The notes under the pieces: generated by a model
Databases searched by the model: none
What the model saw: only the letters and a program-made list of their open reading frames with translations
What the model was told of the DNA's origin: nothing
Translations under genes and position numbers: made by a program
Source of the DNA: DATJCV01 sp963707665
Lineage (GTDB): Bacteria; Pseudomonadota; Gammaproteobacteria; Burkholderiales; Burkholderiaceae_D
NCBI GenBank assembly: GCA_963707665.1
Contig: CAVPQU010000002.1
Coordinates: 186,001-250,000, forward strand
Reading direction: 5' to 3'
DNA length: 64,000 bases
Part shown: one piece after another, positions 1-8,975 of the stretch
Numbering within the stretch: the first letter of the stretch is position 1
Layout of the letters: each line of letters starts with the position of its first letter

Positions 1-286
1 GCTGAAACAGCATGCCCCAGCGGTTGCGCATCTGCTGCAGATGCGCGCTATCGGCGCGGTTGATGTCTGCGCCGAACACTTCGATGACGCCGCGCGTCGG
101 CCGCTCGAGCCCCAGGATCTGGCGCAACAGGGTGGTCTTGCCCGAGCCCGAGCCGCCCACCAGCGACACGATTGCGCCCTGGGGCACTTCCAGGTTCAGA
201 CTCTGATGGACCGTGAAATCACCGAACTGTTTCCACAGGTTGCGAATCCGGATCACCGGCGGCTGGCCGGAGGGCGGCGTTGCCAT
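1..286 (-). CDS. mlaF: Mla-type lipid ABC transporter ATP-binding protein, partial
   Basis: This is the N-terminal part of an ABC ATPase that runs off the left edge of the window. Reading on the minus strand from the ATG at 286, the protein has the Walker A motif GGSGSGKTT at about residue 43 and then LLRQILGLERPTRG, typical of the MlaF/Ttg2A branch. Its ATG overlaps the stop of the permease gene by one base (TGATG), so the two are translationally coupled. The family powers phospholipid or other hydrophobic-substrate transport between the two membranes. The assignment to Mla rather than a generic ABC system rests on the neighbouring permease. Signature and Walker B motifs lie outside the window. 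Confidence 0.85.
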   Translation of the reverse strand, partial: MATPPSGQPPVIRIRNLWKQFGDFTVHQSLNLEVPQGAIVSLVGGSGSGKTTLLRQILGLERPTRGVIEVFGADINRADSAHLQQMRNRWGMLFQ

Positions 287-1404
287 CAAAATCCCACATC
301 ACTGAAGACGATCGCAAAAATCGCGTCGGCCAGGATCATCACCGTGATCGCGGTCACCACCGACGTCGTGGTGCCGCGTCCCAGGCTCTCGGTATTCGGC
401 GCGATGCGCAAGCCGAAATGGCAGGCCACCAATGCGATCAGGGCGCCGAACACCACGCCCTTGCCGAGACCGATCCAGTAATTCGCCAGCGGCACAGCGT
501 CCGGCAACGCTGCGATGAAATAGCGAATCGACATGCCGAGCTCGAGCTTGGCGGCGATCATGCCGCCGAATAGCGCCATGGCGTCGGTCCAGATTACCAG
601 CAGCGGCATGGTGATTGCCAGCGCCAGCACCTTCGGCATGATCAGCCGAAAGCCGTGCGGCAAGCCCATCACCAGCATGGCGTCGAGTTCCTCGGTCACC
701 CGCATCACGCCCAATTGCGCGGTGATCGACGAGCCCGAGCGGCCGGCCACCAGGATCGCCGCCAACAGCGGCCCCAGTTCGCGGATGATGCTCATGCCGA
801 GAATATTGACCAGATAAACGTCGCCGCCGAAGGTACGCAGTTGCTGCGCTGACAGATAGGAAAGGACGATGCCGATCAGGAAGCCGACCAGCGCCGTAAT
901 GCCCAGCGCCTGGTAGCCGGCATGAAATATATTGGCCGAGAGCTCTTTCCACGGTCCGCGCAGCGGCCGGCGCGCGAATTGCGCCAGATCCAGCATCAGT
1001 TGTCCAATCAGACTGACGAATGCATAGAGCTGATCCAGCAACTGATACAGCTTCCGGTTCCACTCAGCGAGTGAGAACAGTGCCTGCGCCGGCTCGCTCG
1101 GCGGCGTGGCGCGGGTAGCCTGCGCCAGTCGTTCAAAGGTTTCCTCATTGCGCGGCTGCAAGCGCAGCTGCGCCGGCCGCACTCGGCCCCAGGCGTTCCA
1201 GAATAGCTGGGCGCCAATATGGTCAAGCGCACCGATCTGGCTCAAGTCCCACACCGCTTCCGGCGGTACCTTGCGCAATCGTGCCTGCAATGCGTCAACC
1301 ACGCCGGCGCGCGCCAGTTGCTGTACTTGCCAGGCACCACGCGCGGTGACGCCGTTGCGCTCTTGCAGCTCCAGCGTTGGCAGCGACGTTTCTTGATTGG
1401 ACAT
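286..1404 (-). CDS. mlaE: MlaE-family lipid ABC transporter permease with N-terminal STAS-like domain
   Basis: This is a 372-residue permease of the MlaE/YrbE family. Roughly residues 1-110 form a soluble STAS-like domain. The membrane part follows, with the family-typical stretch around ELGPLLAAILVAGRSGS and a conserved glutamate-rich loop (GVMRVTEELDAMLVMGL). E. coli MlaE is about 260 residues and uses a separate STAS protein, MlaB, so here the two are fused, a known variant in proteobacteria. The protein would sit in the inner membrane with the ATPase encoded directly downstream. An ATG start at 1404 is plausible, since the STAS domain begins almost at once. Confidence 0.9.
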   Translation of the reverse strand: MSNQETSLPTLELQERNGVTARGAWQVQQLARAGVVDALQARLRKVPPEAVWDLSQIGALDHIGAQLFWNAWGRVRPAQLRLQPRNEETFERLAQATRATPPSEPAQALFSLAEWNRKLYQLLDQLYAFVSLIGQLMLDLAQFARRPLRGPWKELSANIFHAGYQALGITALVGFLIGIVLSYLSAQQLRTFGGDVYLVNILGMSIIRELGPLLAAILVAGRSGSSITAQLGVMRVTEELDAMLVMGLPHGFRLIMPKVLALAITMPLLVIWTDAMALFGGMIAAKLELGMSIRYFIAALPDAVPLANYWIGLGKGVVFGALIALVACHFGLRIAPNTESLGRGTTTSVVTAITVMILADAIFAIVFSDVGF

Positions 1405-1513
1405 ATGGCAAGTTTAAGGGCAAATGCACGGGCGGTCACCTGACATTCGAGGCCGCCTGGCATGCCTGCGGCAGCGGTTGCCGTCGTTTCACCGGCAGCG
1501 GCATGCCGTTACA

Positions 1514-2311
1514 ATGCGCGACATGACTTCCCCACTTTCTGCGTCACGGATTGCCGCCCACTTGCGCAGCAGCGCGCAACAGGTCGAAATTCGCAGCGTC
1601 GCCAGCACCGGTTCGACCAATGCCGACCTGCTGGCGCAGCTTGACCGCTTGACGCAGCCGACGCTGCTGGTGGCATCCAGCCAGAGTGCCGGTCGCGGTC
1701 GCGCCGGCCGCAGCTGGCAATCGGCACCGGGCGCGTCGCTGACGTTTTCGCTCGCGTGGCCCTTTCGCCAGCCCTTGCATCAGCTGATCGGCCTGCCGCT
1801 GGCGGTGGGTGTCAGCATCGCCGAAGTGCTGGAAAGTTTCAACTTGCCGCTGCAATTGAAGTGGCCAAACGACTTGTTGCGCGACGGCAGGAAAGTCGGC
1901 GGCGTGCTGATCGAGACGGCGACGCCGACTGATCCGCATGCCACCGGCTGCTGGGCGGTGATCGGCATTGGTCTCAATCTGTTGTTGCCGGAGCTGGCCG
2001 ATGAGGGCGTCGCCGCGGCCATGCCGGAGCTGGTGCGGGTCGAGCCGGAGTTGCTGCTGGCCGAATTGCTGAGCGGACTGGCCGATACGCTGCTGCAATT
2101 CGAGCAATCCGGTTTCGGCATTTTTTGCGAACGCTGGAACCGGCACCATGCCTATGCCGGCCAGCCGGTGGTGTTGCTGGATCACGGCCGCGTGGTGCAA
2201 CAGGGCGTGGCGCAAGGCGTGGATGCCAGCGGCTACCTGCTGTTGCAGACCGCGTCCGGCTCGTTGCCGGTGATGGCCGGCGACGTGTCGTTGCGCTTGC
2301 AGGGAGCATAG
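1514..2311 (+). CDS. birA: Biotin--[acetyl-CoA-carboxylase] ligase, monofunctional
   Basis: Biotin protein ligase attaches biotin to the biotin carboxyl carrier protein of acetyl-CoA carboxylase. Diagnostic segments are STGSTNADL near the N-terminus, the biotinyl-AMP loop GRGRAGRSW, and KWPNDLL followed by KVGGVLIE. At about 265 residues it lacks the helix-turn-helix domain of E. coli BirA, so it should be an enzyme only and not a repressor. Two starts are possible, ATG at 1514 and ATG at 1523, and neither has a strong Shine-Dalgarno site. It is followed after 3 bases by coaX, so the two cofactor genes are probably co-transcribed. Confidence 0.93.
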   Translation: MRDMTSPLSASRIAAHLRSSAQQVEIRSVASTGSTNADLLAQLDRLTQPTLLVASSQSAGRGRAGRSWQSAPGASLTFSLAWPFRQPLHQLIGLPLAVGVSIAEVLESFNLPLQLKWPNDLLRDGRKVGGVLIETATPTDPHATGCWAVIGIGLNLLLPELADEGVAAAMPELVRVEPELLLAELLSGLADTLLQFEQSGFGIFCERWNRHHAYAGQPVVLLDHGRVVQQGVAQGVDASGYLLLQTASGSLPVMAGDVSLRLQGA

Positions 2312-2314
2312 CGC

Positions 2315-3115
2315 ATGTGGCTTCTGGTGGACGCCGGCAATACCTCGATCAAATGGGCGGTGCTTGCGCCCGCAGCCGAAGCTGCGCCGGTTCCGTTGGG
2401 GCGCTGGTGGCAAGCCGGTGCCTGCACCCGACCGCAGGTCGAGCAACTGGCGGCAGCCTGGCGCGGGATGCCGGTGACGAGCGTGCTGATCTCGAACGTG
2501 GCGGGCGTTGCCTTGCGCGCGCAACTCGAGCAACAAGTGCGGCAGGCATTCGGCGCTGCCGTGCCGCTGCACTGGTTTGCCTCGCAAGCGGCCTTGGCGG
2601 GCGTGCGCAATGGCTATCGGGAGCCGGCGCAGCTCGGGTGCGACCGCTTCGCTGCCGCGATCGGCGCCCATGCACTGTTTCCGGCGCAAGCGCTGGTGGT
2701 CGCCACCTGCGGCACCGCGACCACGATCGATGCGCTGACGGCGGATGGCCGGTTTTTGGGAGGCATGATCCTGCCTGGGCTGGAATTGATGGCGCGCGTG
2801 CTGGCCACCGACACGGCGCAGTTGCCGCCCGCCTTGCCGTCAGCGCCGCCGCAGGAAACGCTGCAGGACAGGTTCGCCGACAACACGGTGGATGCCATCG
2901 TCAGCGGCTGCATCGCGGCTCAGGCCGGCGCCATTGACCGCGCACTGGCCTTGCACGCGCGCGCGCAAGCGCCCATCAGCGCGCCGCGCTGCGTGCTGGC
3001 GGGCGGGGCGGCGGCCTGGATCGCGCCACATTTGACGCTGCCCTGTGAACGGGTGGAGAACCTGGTGCTGATCGGCTTGCAGGTGGTTGCCAACGAGGAT
3101 GGTGAGCGATGCTGA
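2315..3115 (+). CDS. coaX: Type III pantothenate kinase
   Basis: CoaX phosphorylates pantothenate in the first step of coenzyme A synthesis. The protein is 266 residues, normal for the family. It opens with the ASKHA-fold phosphate-binding motif DAGNTSIKW, has GCDRFAAAIGA in the middle, and then CGTATTIDAL with GGMILPGLELM downstream. It belongs to the birA-coaX-SPOR gene run. Its end overlaps the next start by 7 bases, which suggests coupled translation. Type III kinases usually escape feedback inhibition by CoA; that is family knowledge and not visible here. Confidence 0.95.
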   Translation: MWLLVDAGNTSIKWAVLAPAAEAAPVPLGRWWQAGACTRPQVEQLAAAWRGMPVTSVLISNVAGVALRAQLEQQVRQAFGAAVPLHWFASQAALAGVRNGYREPAQLGCDRFAAAIGAHALFPAQALVVATCGTATTIDALTADGRFLGGMILPGLELMARVLATDTAQLPPALPSAPPQETLQDRFADNTVDAIVSGCIAAQAGAIDRALALHARAQAPISAPRCVLAGGAAAWIAPHLTLPCERVENLVLIGLQVVANEDGERC

Positions 3116-3819
3116 AACTATTTTTCTGGTTGCTGTTGCTGGCCAATGGCGTGCTGTTCGCGCTGCATCAGGGCTATCTCGGCGACAGCGGCGAACGCCG
3201 CGAAGCGGCGCGCATGGATTCGCAACTGCATGCCGACAAGATAAAACTGTTAAGCGAAAGTAGCGTTCGGGCTGCGGCCGCACCGCTGTTCGCCAGCGCA
3301 GCGCCATCCCCATCGGTAGCGCCAGCGACCGCCGTCTGTGTCGAGATTGGCGACTTCAGCGCTGCTGACGGCCAGCGTTTTGCGGCGCAACTGGCCGCGC
3401 TCGGCTTGCGTGACAAGGCGGTGGCGCAAGCATCGGGCGATGGCGAGGTGGCCGCCGGTTACATGGTGTATCTGGCGGCGCCGGCCGATCGCGCCGCGCT
3501 GGAGCACCAGGTGGCCGAATTGCAACGGCTCGAGATCAGGGACTTTTTCGTCTTGCCGGCGGCGGCCAGCCTGGCCGGCGCTATTTCGCTGGGCGTGTTC
3601 AAGAGCGAGGAAGCGGCCAAGACGCACTTGGGGCGCCTGCAGAAAAAAGGCTTGCGCGGCGCTCGTCTTCATGTGCGCGGCAGTGCGGCCGGCCAGCAAC
3701 TGTTCCAGTTGCGTGGCCTCGAGTCCAGCGAGCAGGCGGCGTTCGAGCAACTGCGCGCCGAATTCCCGGCGCAGCAAGTGCGCCCGTGCGACCCGGCGGA
3801 GGGCCGTACGGGCGGCTGA
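3109..3819 (+). CDS. SPOR-domain protein, membrane anchored
   Basis: This 236-residue protein starts with a single membrane segment (LKLFFWLLLLANGVLFALH). An Ala/Ser/Pro-rich linker follows, then a C-terminal region of about 75 residues with SPOR-type pattern (ISLGVFKSEEAAKTHLGRLQKKG). SPOR domains bind glycan strands lacking stem peptides, mostly at the division site. The gene overlaps coaX by 7 bases and ends the birA-coaX run. It faces a convergent gene 13 bases beyond its stop. The SPOR call is made from pattern, so the precise role is open. Confidence 0.8.
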   Translation: MLKLFFWLLLLANGVLFALHQGYLGDSGERREAARMDSQLHADKIKLLSESSVRAAAAPLFASAAPSPSVAPATAVCVEIGDFSAADGQRFAAQLAALGLRDKAVAQASGDGEVAAGYMVYLAAPADRAALEHQVAELQRLEIRDFFVLPAAASLAGAISLGVFKSEEAAKTHLGRLQKKGLRGARLHVRGSAAGQQLFQLRGLESSEQAAFEQLRAEFPAQQVRPCDPAEGRTGG

Positions 3820-3832
3820 GCCAAAAAGTAAC

Positions 3833-4978
3833 TTACAGGCCGGCGCCCATCAGCCGCCGCTGTTCCGTCAGCTTGCCGCCGATTGCCTGGAATACCACCA
3901 CTTCGCCGTCCTTGACGTCGCCTTTGCTGTCGAACTCGACTGCGCCCTGGATCTTGCCATCGAACGAACCTTTCGCCAGTTCCGGCAGGTAGATCTTCGG
4001 ATCGTTCGAGCTGGCCTGCTGCATCGCCTGCGCCAGCACATGCACGCCGTCATAGGCAAGCGACGAATAGGCGCCCGGCGCGCCGAATTTGGCCTGGTAC
4101 ATTTGCGTGAAACCAATCCCGGCCGCCAGCCAGGAGGGCGGCACGCCGGCAATGGTGCAATAAAAACCATCGTTGGCATCGCCCTTGGCATTTTTCAGCG
4201 TCGATTGGTCGCACATCGCATCGGCGGCCACGAAGCGGGCAGTCGAACCGGCTTTGCGCAAGGCATTCAGCAGCGGCAGGCCGACGGCTTCATCGCCGGC
4301 AAAGACGACGGCGTCCGCCTTGGACGCGGCGATCTCCTGTACCAGTGCCGCATAATCGGCCGTCTTGGGATCGATGCTGGCCTGCGGCGCGACGATGTTT
4401 TTGGTTTTGAATATCTTGTTGATTTCGTCCACCAGGCCGAGGCCGAAAGTGGTCTTGTCGTCCACCATGTAAATCGACTTGGCGCGCAATTTTTCGCTTA
4501 CCAGCCGTCCCAGGGTAGCGCCTTGCTCGACATCGTCCGCGGTAATGCGGAACGCGGTTTTCAGCCCCATGCGCGTGTATTTCGGATTGGTCGAGACCGA
4601 TAGCTGCGGGATCCCGGCTTGCGCATACAGTGGCGCCGCGGCGATCGTCACCCCCGAGTTGAAGTGGCCGAACACCGCGTGCACCTTGGCATCGATCAGC
4701 CGCTGAGCGGCATGCTTGCCTTCCTCCGGCGACGCCTTGTCGTCCTCGATCACCAGTTCGAAACGGCCGCGCTTGCCACCGATCCAGAAGGTATCGGCGT
4801 TCAATTCATCGACCGCGATTTCGGCGCCGCGCGCCATGTCCTTGCCATACTGCGCCAGCGGTCCGCTCATTGGCGCCGCCACGCCAATCTTGACCGTCGC
4901 CTCCCGGCTGCAGCCGGATGTCAAGACCAGCAGCCCGAGCGCCGCCGCCACGTACGCAACTCCTATCATCTTTTTCAT
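3833..4978 (-). CDS. Branched-chain amino-acid-type ABC transporter substrate-binding lipoprotein (LivK family)
   Basis: This is a periplasmic binding protein of the Leu/Ile/Val receptor family, about 381 residues from the ATG at 4978. That start has a strong Shine-Dalgarno site (GGGGGAG) 5 bases upstream. The leader carries a lipobox (LVLTSGC), so it is probably a lipoprotein. The mature part begins VKIGVAAPMSGPLAQYGKDM, the classic LivK opening. No permease or ATPase gene lies beside it. It may feed the liv transporter encoded at 9.3-14.2 kb or one elsewhere. The ligand cannot be read from sequence. Confidence 0.88.
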   Translation of the reverse strand: MKKMIGVAYVAAALGLLVLTSGCSREATVKIGVAAPMSGPLAQYGKDMARGAEIAVDELNADTFWIGGKRGRFELVIEDDKASPEEGKHAAQRLIDAKVHAVFGHFNSGVTIAAAPLYAQAGIPQLSVSTNPKYTRMGLKTAFRITADDVEQGATLGRLVSEKLRAKSIYMVDDKTTFGLGLVDEINKIFKTKNIVAPQASIDPKTADYAALVQEIAASKADAVVFAGDEAVGLPLLNALRKAGSTARFVAADAMCDQSTLKNAKGDANDGFYCTIAGVPPSWLAAGIGFTQMYQAKFGAPGAYSSLAYDGVHVLAQAMQQASSNDPKIYLPELAKGSFDGKIQGAVEFDSKGDVKDGEVVVFQAIGGKLTEQRRLMGAGL

Positions 4979-5187
4979 GTCTCCCCCTTGGTGGAAATTA
5001 TGTTTTGTATAGCGATTATGTCTTGATAATAGTGCCCAGTGGAAAAAATTAAATATTGATTTTAACGCAATAAAAGTCTGAATATTTGGCCCGCATGGCG
5101 CCTGCATCCGCTTTGGCGGCCGCAGGAATGGCTCGTGCTTTCGCTGTAAAATCGCGCCATTCCATTTACCCGCTGTCAGGACCCGAC

Positions 5188-6087
5188 ATGACCGACTCCA
5201 CCGACCTCAGCGCCGTTTCCCTGCAAGTCAAGGCAGAGATCCTGGCCGAGGCCTTGCCGTATATCCGCAAATTCCACGGCAAGACCATCGTCATCAAGTA
5301 CGGCGGCAACGCCATGACCGAGGAGCGCCTGAAGCACGGTTTTGCGCGCGACGTCATCTTGCTGAAGCTGGTCGGCATGAACCCGGTGGTGGTGCATGGC
5401 GGCGGCCCGCAGATCGACAATGCGCTGAAGAAGGTCGGCAAGCAGGGCACCTTCGTGCAGGGCATGCGCATCACCGACGAAGAGACCATGGAAGTGGTCG
5501 AGTGGGTGCTGGGCGGCGAGGTGCAGCAGGACATCGTGATGCTGATCAACCACTACGGCGGCCAGGCGGTGGGCCTGACCGGCAAGGACGGCGGCTTGAT
5601 CCGCGCCCGCAAGATGCGTATGCCGGACAAGGAAAAACCGGGTGAATTCATCGACATCGGCTTCGTCGGCGAGATCGACGCCATCAACCCGGCCGTGGTC
5701 AAGGCGCTGCAGGACGATGCCTTCATCCCGATCATTTCGCCGATCGGCTTCGGCGAAGACGGCCAGGCCTACAACATCAACGCCGACCTGGTGGCCGGCA
5801 AGATCGCCGAAATCCTGAAGGCGGAAAAGCTGATCATGATGACCAACATCGCCGGCGTGCAGGACAAGGCCGGCAACTTGCTGACCGATTTGTCGGCGCG
5901 CGAGATCGACGACATGTTCGCCGACGGCACCATCTCGGGCGGCATGCTGCCGAAGATTGCCTCGGCGCTGGATGCCGCCAAATCCGGCGTCAATACCGTG
6001 CACATCATCGATGGCCGCATCGAGCATTCGCTGCTGCTGGAAGTGCTGACCGAGCAGGCCTTCGGCACCATGATCCGCTCGCATTGA
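5188..6087 (+). CDS. argB: Acetylglutamate kinase
   Basis: ArgB phosphorylates N-acetyl-L-glutamate in the second step of arginine synthesis. The 299-residue protein has KTIVIKYGGNAM near the N-terminus, then VVVHGGGPQIDNAL for substrate binding, and GGMLPKIASALDA near the C-terminus. This is the standard amino-acid-kinase layout. The ATG at 5188 matches the family start. It is divergent from the LivK-like gene, with about 209 bases between the two starts; a TAAAAT element at 5147-5152 could be its -10 site. Confidence 0.96.
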   Translation: MTDSTDLSAVSLQVKAEILAEALPYIRKFHGKTIVIKYGGNAMTEERLKHGFARDVILLKLVGMNPVVVHGGGPQIDNALKKVGKQGTFVQGMRITDEETMEVVEWVLGGEVQQDIVMLINHYGGQAVGLTGKDGGLIRARKMRMPDKEKPGEFIDIGFVGEIDAINPAVVKALQDDAFIPIISPIGFGEDGQAYNINADLVAGKIAEILKAEKLIMMTNIAGVQDKAGNLLTDLSAREIDDMFADGTISGGMLPKIASALDAAKSGVNTVHIIDGRIEHSLLLEVLTEQAFGTMIRSH

Positions 6088-6114
6088 ACCGCCGAACGTC
6101 CCGGTTCTCTGGCG

Positions 6115-6136
6115 ATTTGCAGGGGTATATGCAAAT
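6115..6136. repeat. Perfect 7-bp inverted repeat downstream of argB
   Basis: ATTTGCA at 6115-6121 pairs with TGCAAAT at 6130-6136 across an 8-base loop, in the 99-base gap between argB and the HAD gene. It could form an RNA hairpin, but only a weak U-run (TTCT) follows. It is therefore a doubtful terminator and may equally be a protein-binding site. Confidence 0.4.
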
Positions 6137-6186
6137 TTCTGAGAGTGCATGCCCGGAATTGACCTGTATGTCGACCAGTATCTGAA

Positions 6187-6900
6187 ATGGCGCATCCCCG
6201 GCAACAGAATGCGCCGCTCTGGCTGTTCGATCTGGACAATACCTTGCACGACGCCTCGCACGCCATCTTCCCGGTCATCAAGGACAACATGAACGCCTTC
6301 CTGGCGCAGGTGCTGGCGGCCAATGGCGCGCCGGCCACGCCAGACGCGGTCAACGCGGTGCGGCTCGACTATTGGCGGCGCTACGGCGCGACCCTGCTCG
6401 GCATGGTGCGCCACCATCAGGTACGGCCCGACCACTTCCTGCGCGAGGCGCATCAATTCGACGACCTCTCCGCGCTGATCCGCGCCGAGCGCGGCCTGGT
6501 TGATCTGCTCAAGCGTCTGCCGGGGCGCAAGATCCTGCTGACCAACGCGCCGCTGGACTACTCGCGCCAGGTGGTGCGCCAGCTTGGCTTGCAGCGCCAT
6601 TTCGCGCGCCACATTTCGATCGAGTCGATGCGCGTGCATGGCCGCCTGCGGCCCAAGCCGGCGCCGCAGTTGCTGCGCCAGTTGCTGGCGCGCGAACGCA
6701 TCCCGGCCAGTCGTTGCGTGCTGGTCGAAGATACGCTGAGCCACCTGAAAGTGGCCAAGGCACTCGGCTTGCGCACGGTGTGGGTGACCGGCTACCTGCC
6801 CGGCCGGCTGCAGCGGGTGCGCTTGCCGTGCGCACCCTACGTCGATGTCAAAATAAAGTCTGTCAGGCAACTATCTGGTAACCTGCATCGGCTGCGCTGA
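6187..6900 (+). CDS. HAD-family pyrimidine 5'-nucleotidase-like phosphatase
   Basis: This 237-residue protein belongs to the haloacid dehalogenase superfamily, subfamily IA, in the pyrimidine 5'-nucleotidase-like branch. The nucleophile motif is FDLDNTL near residue 16. Motif II is the LLTNAP segment and the last motif is VLVEDTLSHLKVAKALG. The family removes phosphate from pyrimidine nucleotides or modified nucleotides. It lies between argB and slmA, in the same direction as both. No Shine-Dalgarno site is obvious. The substrate is inferred from family only. Confidence 0.82.
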   Translation: MAHPRQQNAPLWLFDLDNTLHDASHAIFPVIKDNMNAFLAQVLAANGAPATPDAVNAVRLDYWRRYGATLLGMVRHHQVRPDHFLREAHQFDDLSALIRAERGLVDLLKRLPGRKILLTNAPLDYSRQVVRQLGLQRHFARHISIESMRVHGRLRPKPAPQLLRQLLARERIPASRCVLVEDTLSHLKVAKALGLRTVWVTGYLPGRLQRVRLPCAPYVDVKIKSVRQLSGNLHRLR

Positions 6901-6952
6901 GCTTGATCCAGGCGCGGCCAGACGTTTTCGACCGCTCACCAACCAGAACAAT

Positions 6953-7528
6953 ATGGCAACCACCAAACCCGGCGAACGCAAACTGCAAATCCTGCAGACC
7001 CTGGCGGCGATGCTCGAGCAGCCGAAAGGCGAAAAGATCACCACCGCCGCGCTGGCGGCCCGGCTCGATGTGTCGGAGGCGGCGCTGTATCGGCATTTCG
7101 CCAGCAAGGCGCAGATGTTCGAGGGCCTGATCGAATTCATCGAAGCCACCGTGTTCGGCCTGATCAATCAGTTCGCCGAGCAGCAGGAAAACGGCCTGGC
7201 GCAGGCGCAGTCGATCACCGGCATGCTGCTCACCTTCGCCGAAAAGAATCGCGGCATGACGCGGGTGCTGATCGGCGAGGCGCTGGTGAACGAAGATGAG
7301 CGGCTGCAGCAGCGCATGAACCAGTTGGTCGAACGCATCGAGCTGGCCTTGAAGCAAGCCTTGCGGGTTGCCGTCAGCCAGGGCCAGGCGCGCGAAGAGG
7401 AAGCTGCGCTGCGCGCCAATCTGATCGTCAGTTACGTGCTAGGCCGCTGGCAGCGCTTCGCCAAGAGCGGCTTCCGCCACAATCCATCGGACGGCGCCGC
7501 TGCCCAGATCGCCCTGTTGCTGACCTGA
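6953..7528 (+). CDS. slmA: Nucleoid occlusion factor SlmA
   Basis: This is a TetR-family DNA-binding protein of 191 residues. The N-terminal helix-turn-helix reads TTAALAARLDVSEAALYRHFASKAQMF, and the rest matches the all-helical SlmA body. SlmA binds sites across the chromosome and blocks FtsZ assembly over the nucleoid. The same strand carries argB and the HAD gene upstream, an arrangement common in beta- and gammaproteobacteria. It begins 52 bases after the HAD gene and could share its transcript. Confidence 0.9.
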   Translation: MATTKPGERKLQILQTLAAMLEQPKGEKITTAALAARLDVSEAALYRHFASKAQMFEGLIEFIEATVFGLINQFAEQQENGLAQAQSITGMLLTFAEKNRGMTRVLIGEALVNEDERLQQRMNQLVERIELALKQALRVAVSQGQAREEEAALRANLIVSYVLGRWQRFAKSGFRHNPSDGAAAQIALLLT

Positions 7529-7571
7529 CGGGGCCGGTCTTCGAGCGTTGCACCAGCGCCGTCTTTTTTAA
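7526..7571 (+). terminator. Possible terminator after slmA
   Basis: A GACGG arm just after the slmA stop can pair with CCGTC shortly before a run of T residues (near 7563-7569). The loop is long, about 30 bases, and may contain further pairing. A rho-independent terminator is plausible here, between slmA and the convergent MFS gene, but the stem is short. Confidence 0.3.
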
Positions 7572-7630
7572 ATTACATGCCAATCCAGAGATTTCCAGCG
7601 GACGCCTGACGGCCGCTTATAGTGTGGTCG

Positions 7631-8848
7631 TCAAGCGCCCGCGCTTTCCTGCGGCGCCAGCGGCCGCTGGCGCCAGGCCAGCAGCGCGCCGATGAACAGC
7701 GCCGCTGACGAATACAGGAAGCCACGCTGCAAGCCGCCGGCGCCGTCGGCAATCCAGCCAACAATCACCGGGCCGACGATCTGGCCGAAAGCAAACACGA
7801 TGGTGAATGCGCTGATGCCGGCCGACCATGCCTGCGGCGGCAGGTTGTGCCGCACCAGCGCGGTGGTAGAGGCCACCAGTGACAAAAACACGGCGCCAAA
7901 CAGCAGGCCGGAGGCGAAGCTGACCATCGGCGCGGCCGACAGCGCCGGCAACAGGATCGCCACCCCCAGCAGCCCATTCAGGATCGCCAGCGATTCGCCG
8001 CCCTTGAAGCGATCCAGCATGCCAGCCCAGATGCGCGACGACGCCACCACCGCCAAGCCCAGCACCGTGAAAAACAGCGTCGTCATCGGCGCGCCCATGC
8101 CTTGTTCCTTCAGCAGTGCGATCACGAATGTCATGTAGCCGATGTAACCGACGCCGAACATGAAGTAGCCGGCCAGCCCGAAGGCAAACGGCCGGCTGCG
8201 AAAGCGGCCGCCGCTGCCCGCCGCAGTCGGCGTGTCATCGATGCTGGCGGCCGGCGCAGCCATCAGCGTCGTCGCCAGCAGGCATAGCATGCCCAGTACC
8301 AGCCAGGCCCATTGCCAATGGTGCGCGGCGCCGGCGCCAAGCGCTGCCGCCAAGGTGAGCGGTACCAGCAAGGCCGAGAGCGCGATGCCGATGCCGACCC
8401 CGCCGTAGTACAGGCCGATCAGTAAGCCCGCGCGTTGCGGATGGAGCGAGCCCAGGCGCGCCGCCAGCACGCCGCCGGCGATGAAGACGAAGGCGCTGGC
8501 GATGCCGGCCAGGATTCGCTGCGTCATCAGCAGGCTGGTGTCGATTTCGAAGCCCGACCACAGCATGAAGGCGGCTGCCAGCAGACAGCCGCCAATCAGG
8601 GTTTTCTGGGCGCCGAAGCGGCGCATCAGTGCCGGCGTCAGCAAGGCGCCGATCAGGTAACCGAGCGCATTGCCGGTGTTCATCGCGCCGGCCAGAAAAT
8701 AAGTCCAGTCGAGGTCGCTGCGCATCGGCGGCAGTAACAGCGCATAGGAAAAGCGCGTCAGTCCGAGCGATACCGCGGCGCCAAGGGAAAGTGTCAGCGC
8801 GGTCAAAAACGGACGCTGTACGGCAGATGAGTGAGGGCTGGTAGACAT
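7631..8848 (-). CDS. MFS transporter, YbfB/YjiJ-like
   Basis: This 405-residue integral membrane protein has about 12 hydrophobic segments and major-facilitator features. The N-terminal part reads LSLGAAVSLGLTRFSYALLLPPMRSDLDW, typical of the YbfB/YjiJ group, and a central charged loop separates two six-helix halves. The substrate is unknown. The gene is convergent with slmA. A 19-base palindrome about 57 bases upstream of its start is a candidate operator. Confidence 0.85.
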   Translation of the reverse strand: MSTSPHSSAVQRPFLTALTLSLGAAVSLGLTRFSYALLLPPMRSDLDWTYFLAGAMNTGNALGYLIGALLTPALMRRFGAQKTLIGGCLLAAAFMLWSGFEIDTSLLMTQRILAGIASAFVFIAGGVLAARLGSLHPQRAGLLIGLYYGGVGIGIALSALLVPLTLAAALGAGAAHHWQWAWLVLGMLCLLATTLMAAPAASIDDTPTAAGSGGRFRSRPFAFGLAGYFMFGVGYIGYMTFVIALLKEQGMGAPMTTLFFTVLGLAVVASSRIWAGMLDRFKGGESLAILNGLLGVAILLPALSAAPMVSFASGLLFGAVFLSLVASTTALVRHNLPPQAWSAGISAFTIVFAFGQIVGPVIVGWIADGAGGLQRGFLYSSAALFIGALLAWRQRPLAPQESAGA

Positions 8849-8904
8849 GGTGATCCGGTGCAGGGCTGCACCGGGCTGCGGTGGTCTTGCGGGTTAGTGT
8901 GGAG

Positions 8905-8923
8905 TATGTTGCAAAGTAACATA
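8905..8923. promoter_or_regulatory. Candidate operator palindrome TATGTT-N7-AACATA
   Basis: A perfect 6-bp inverted repeat with a 7-base spacer lies 57 bases upstream of the MFS start at 8848, in the correct place to overlap its promoter. Dyads of this size are typical for dimeric repressors of TetR or similar type. No dedicated regulator gene is adjacent, so the binding protein is unknown. Confidence 0.4.
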
Positions 8924-8975
8924 TTTCCTGCGGTGCCGCCTTGCGGTTGGGAAATACTCCACCGTCGCAGTACTG

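Noticed and set aside
3338..4603. A 421-codon plus-strand frame across the SPOR gene and the LivK-like gene
   Set aside because: It overlaps real genes on both strands and its composition is typical of an out-of-frame GC-rich translation.
5176..6870. A 564-codon open frame on the minus strand across argB and the HAD gene
   Set aside because: It is antisense to two well-supported genes, rich in His, Gln and Arg as expected from the third-position GC bias of the opposite strand, and matches no family.
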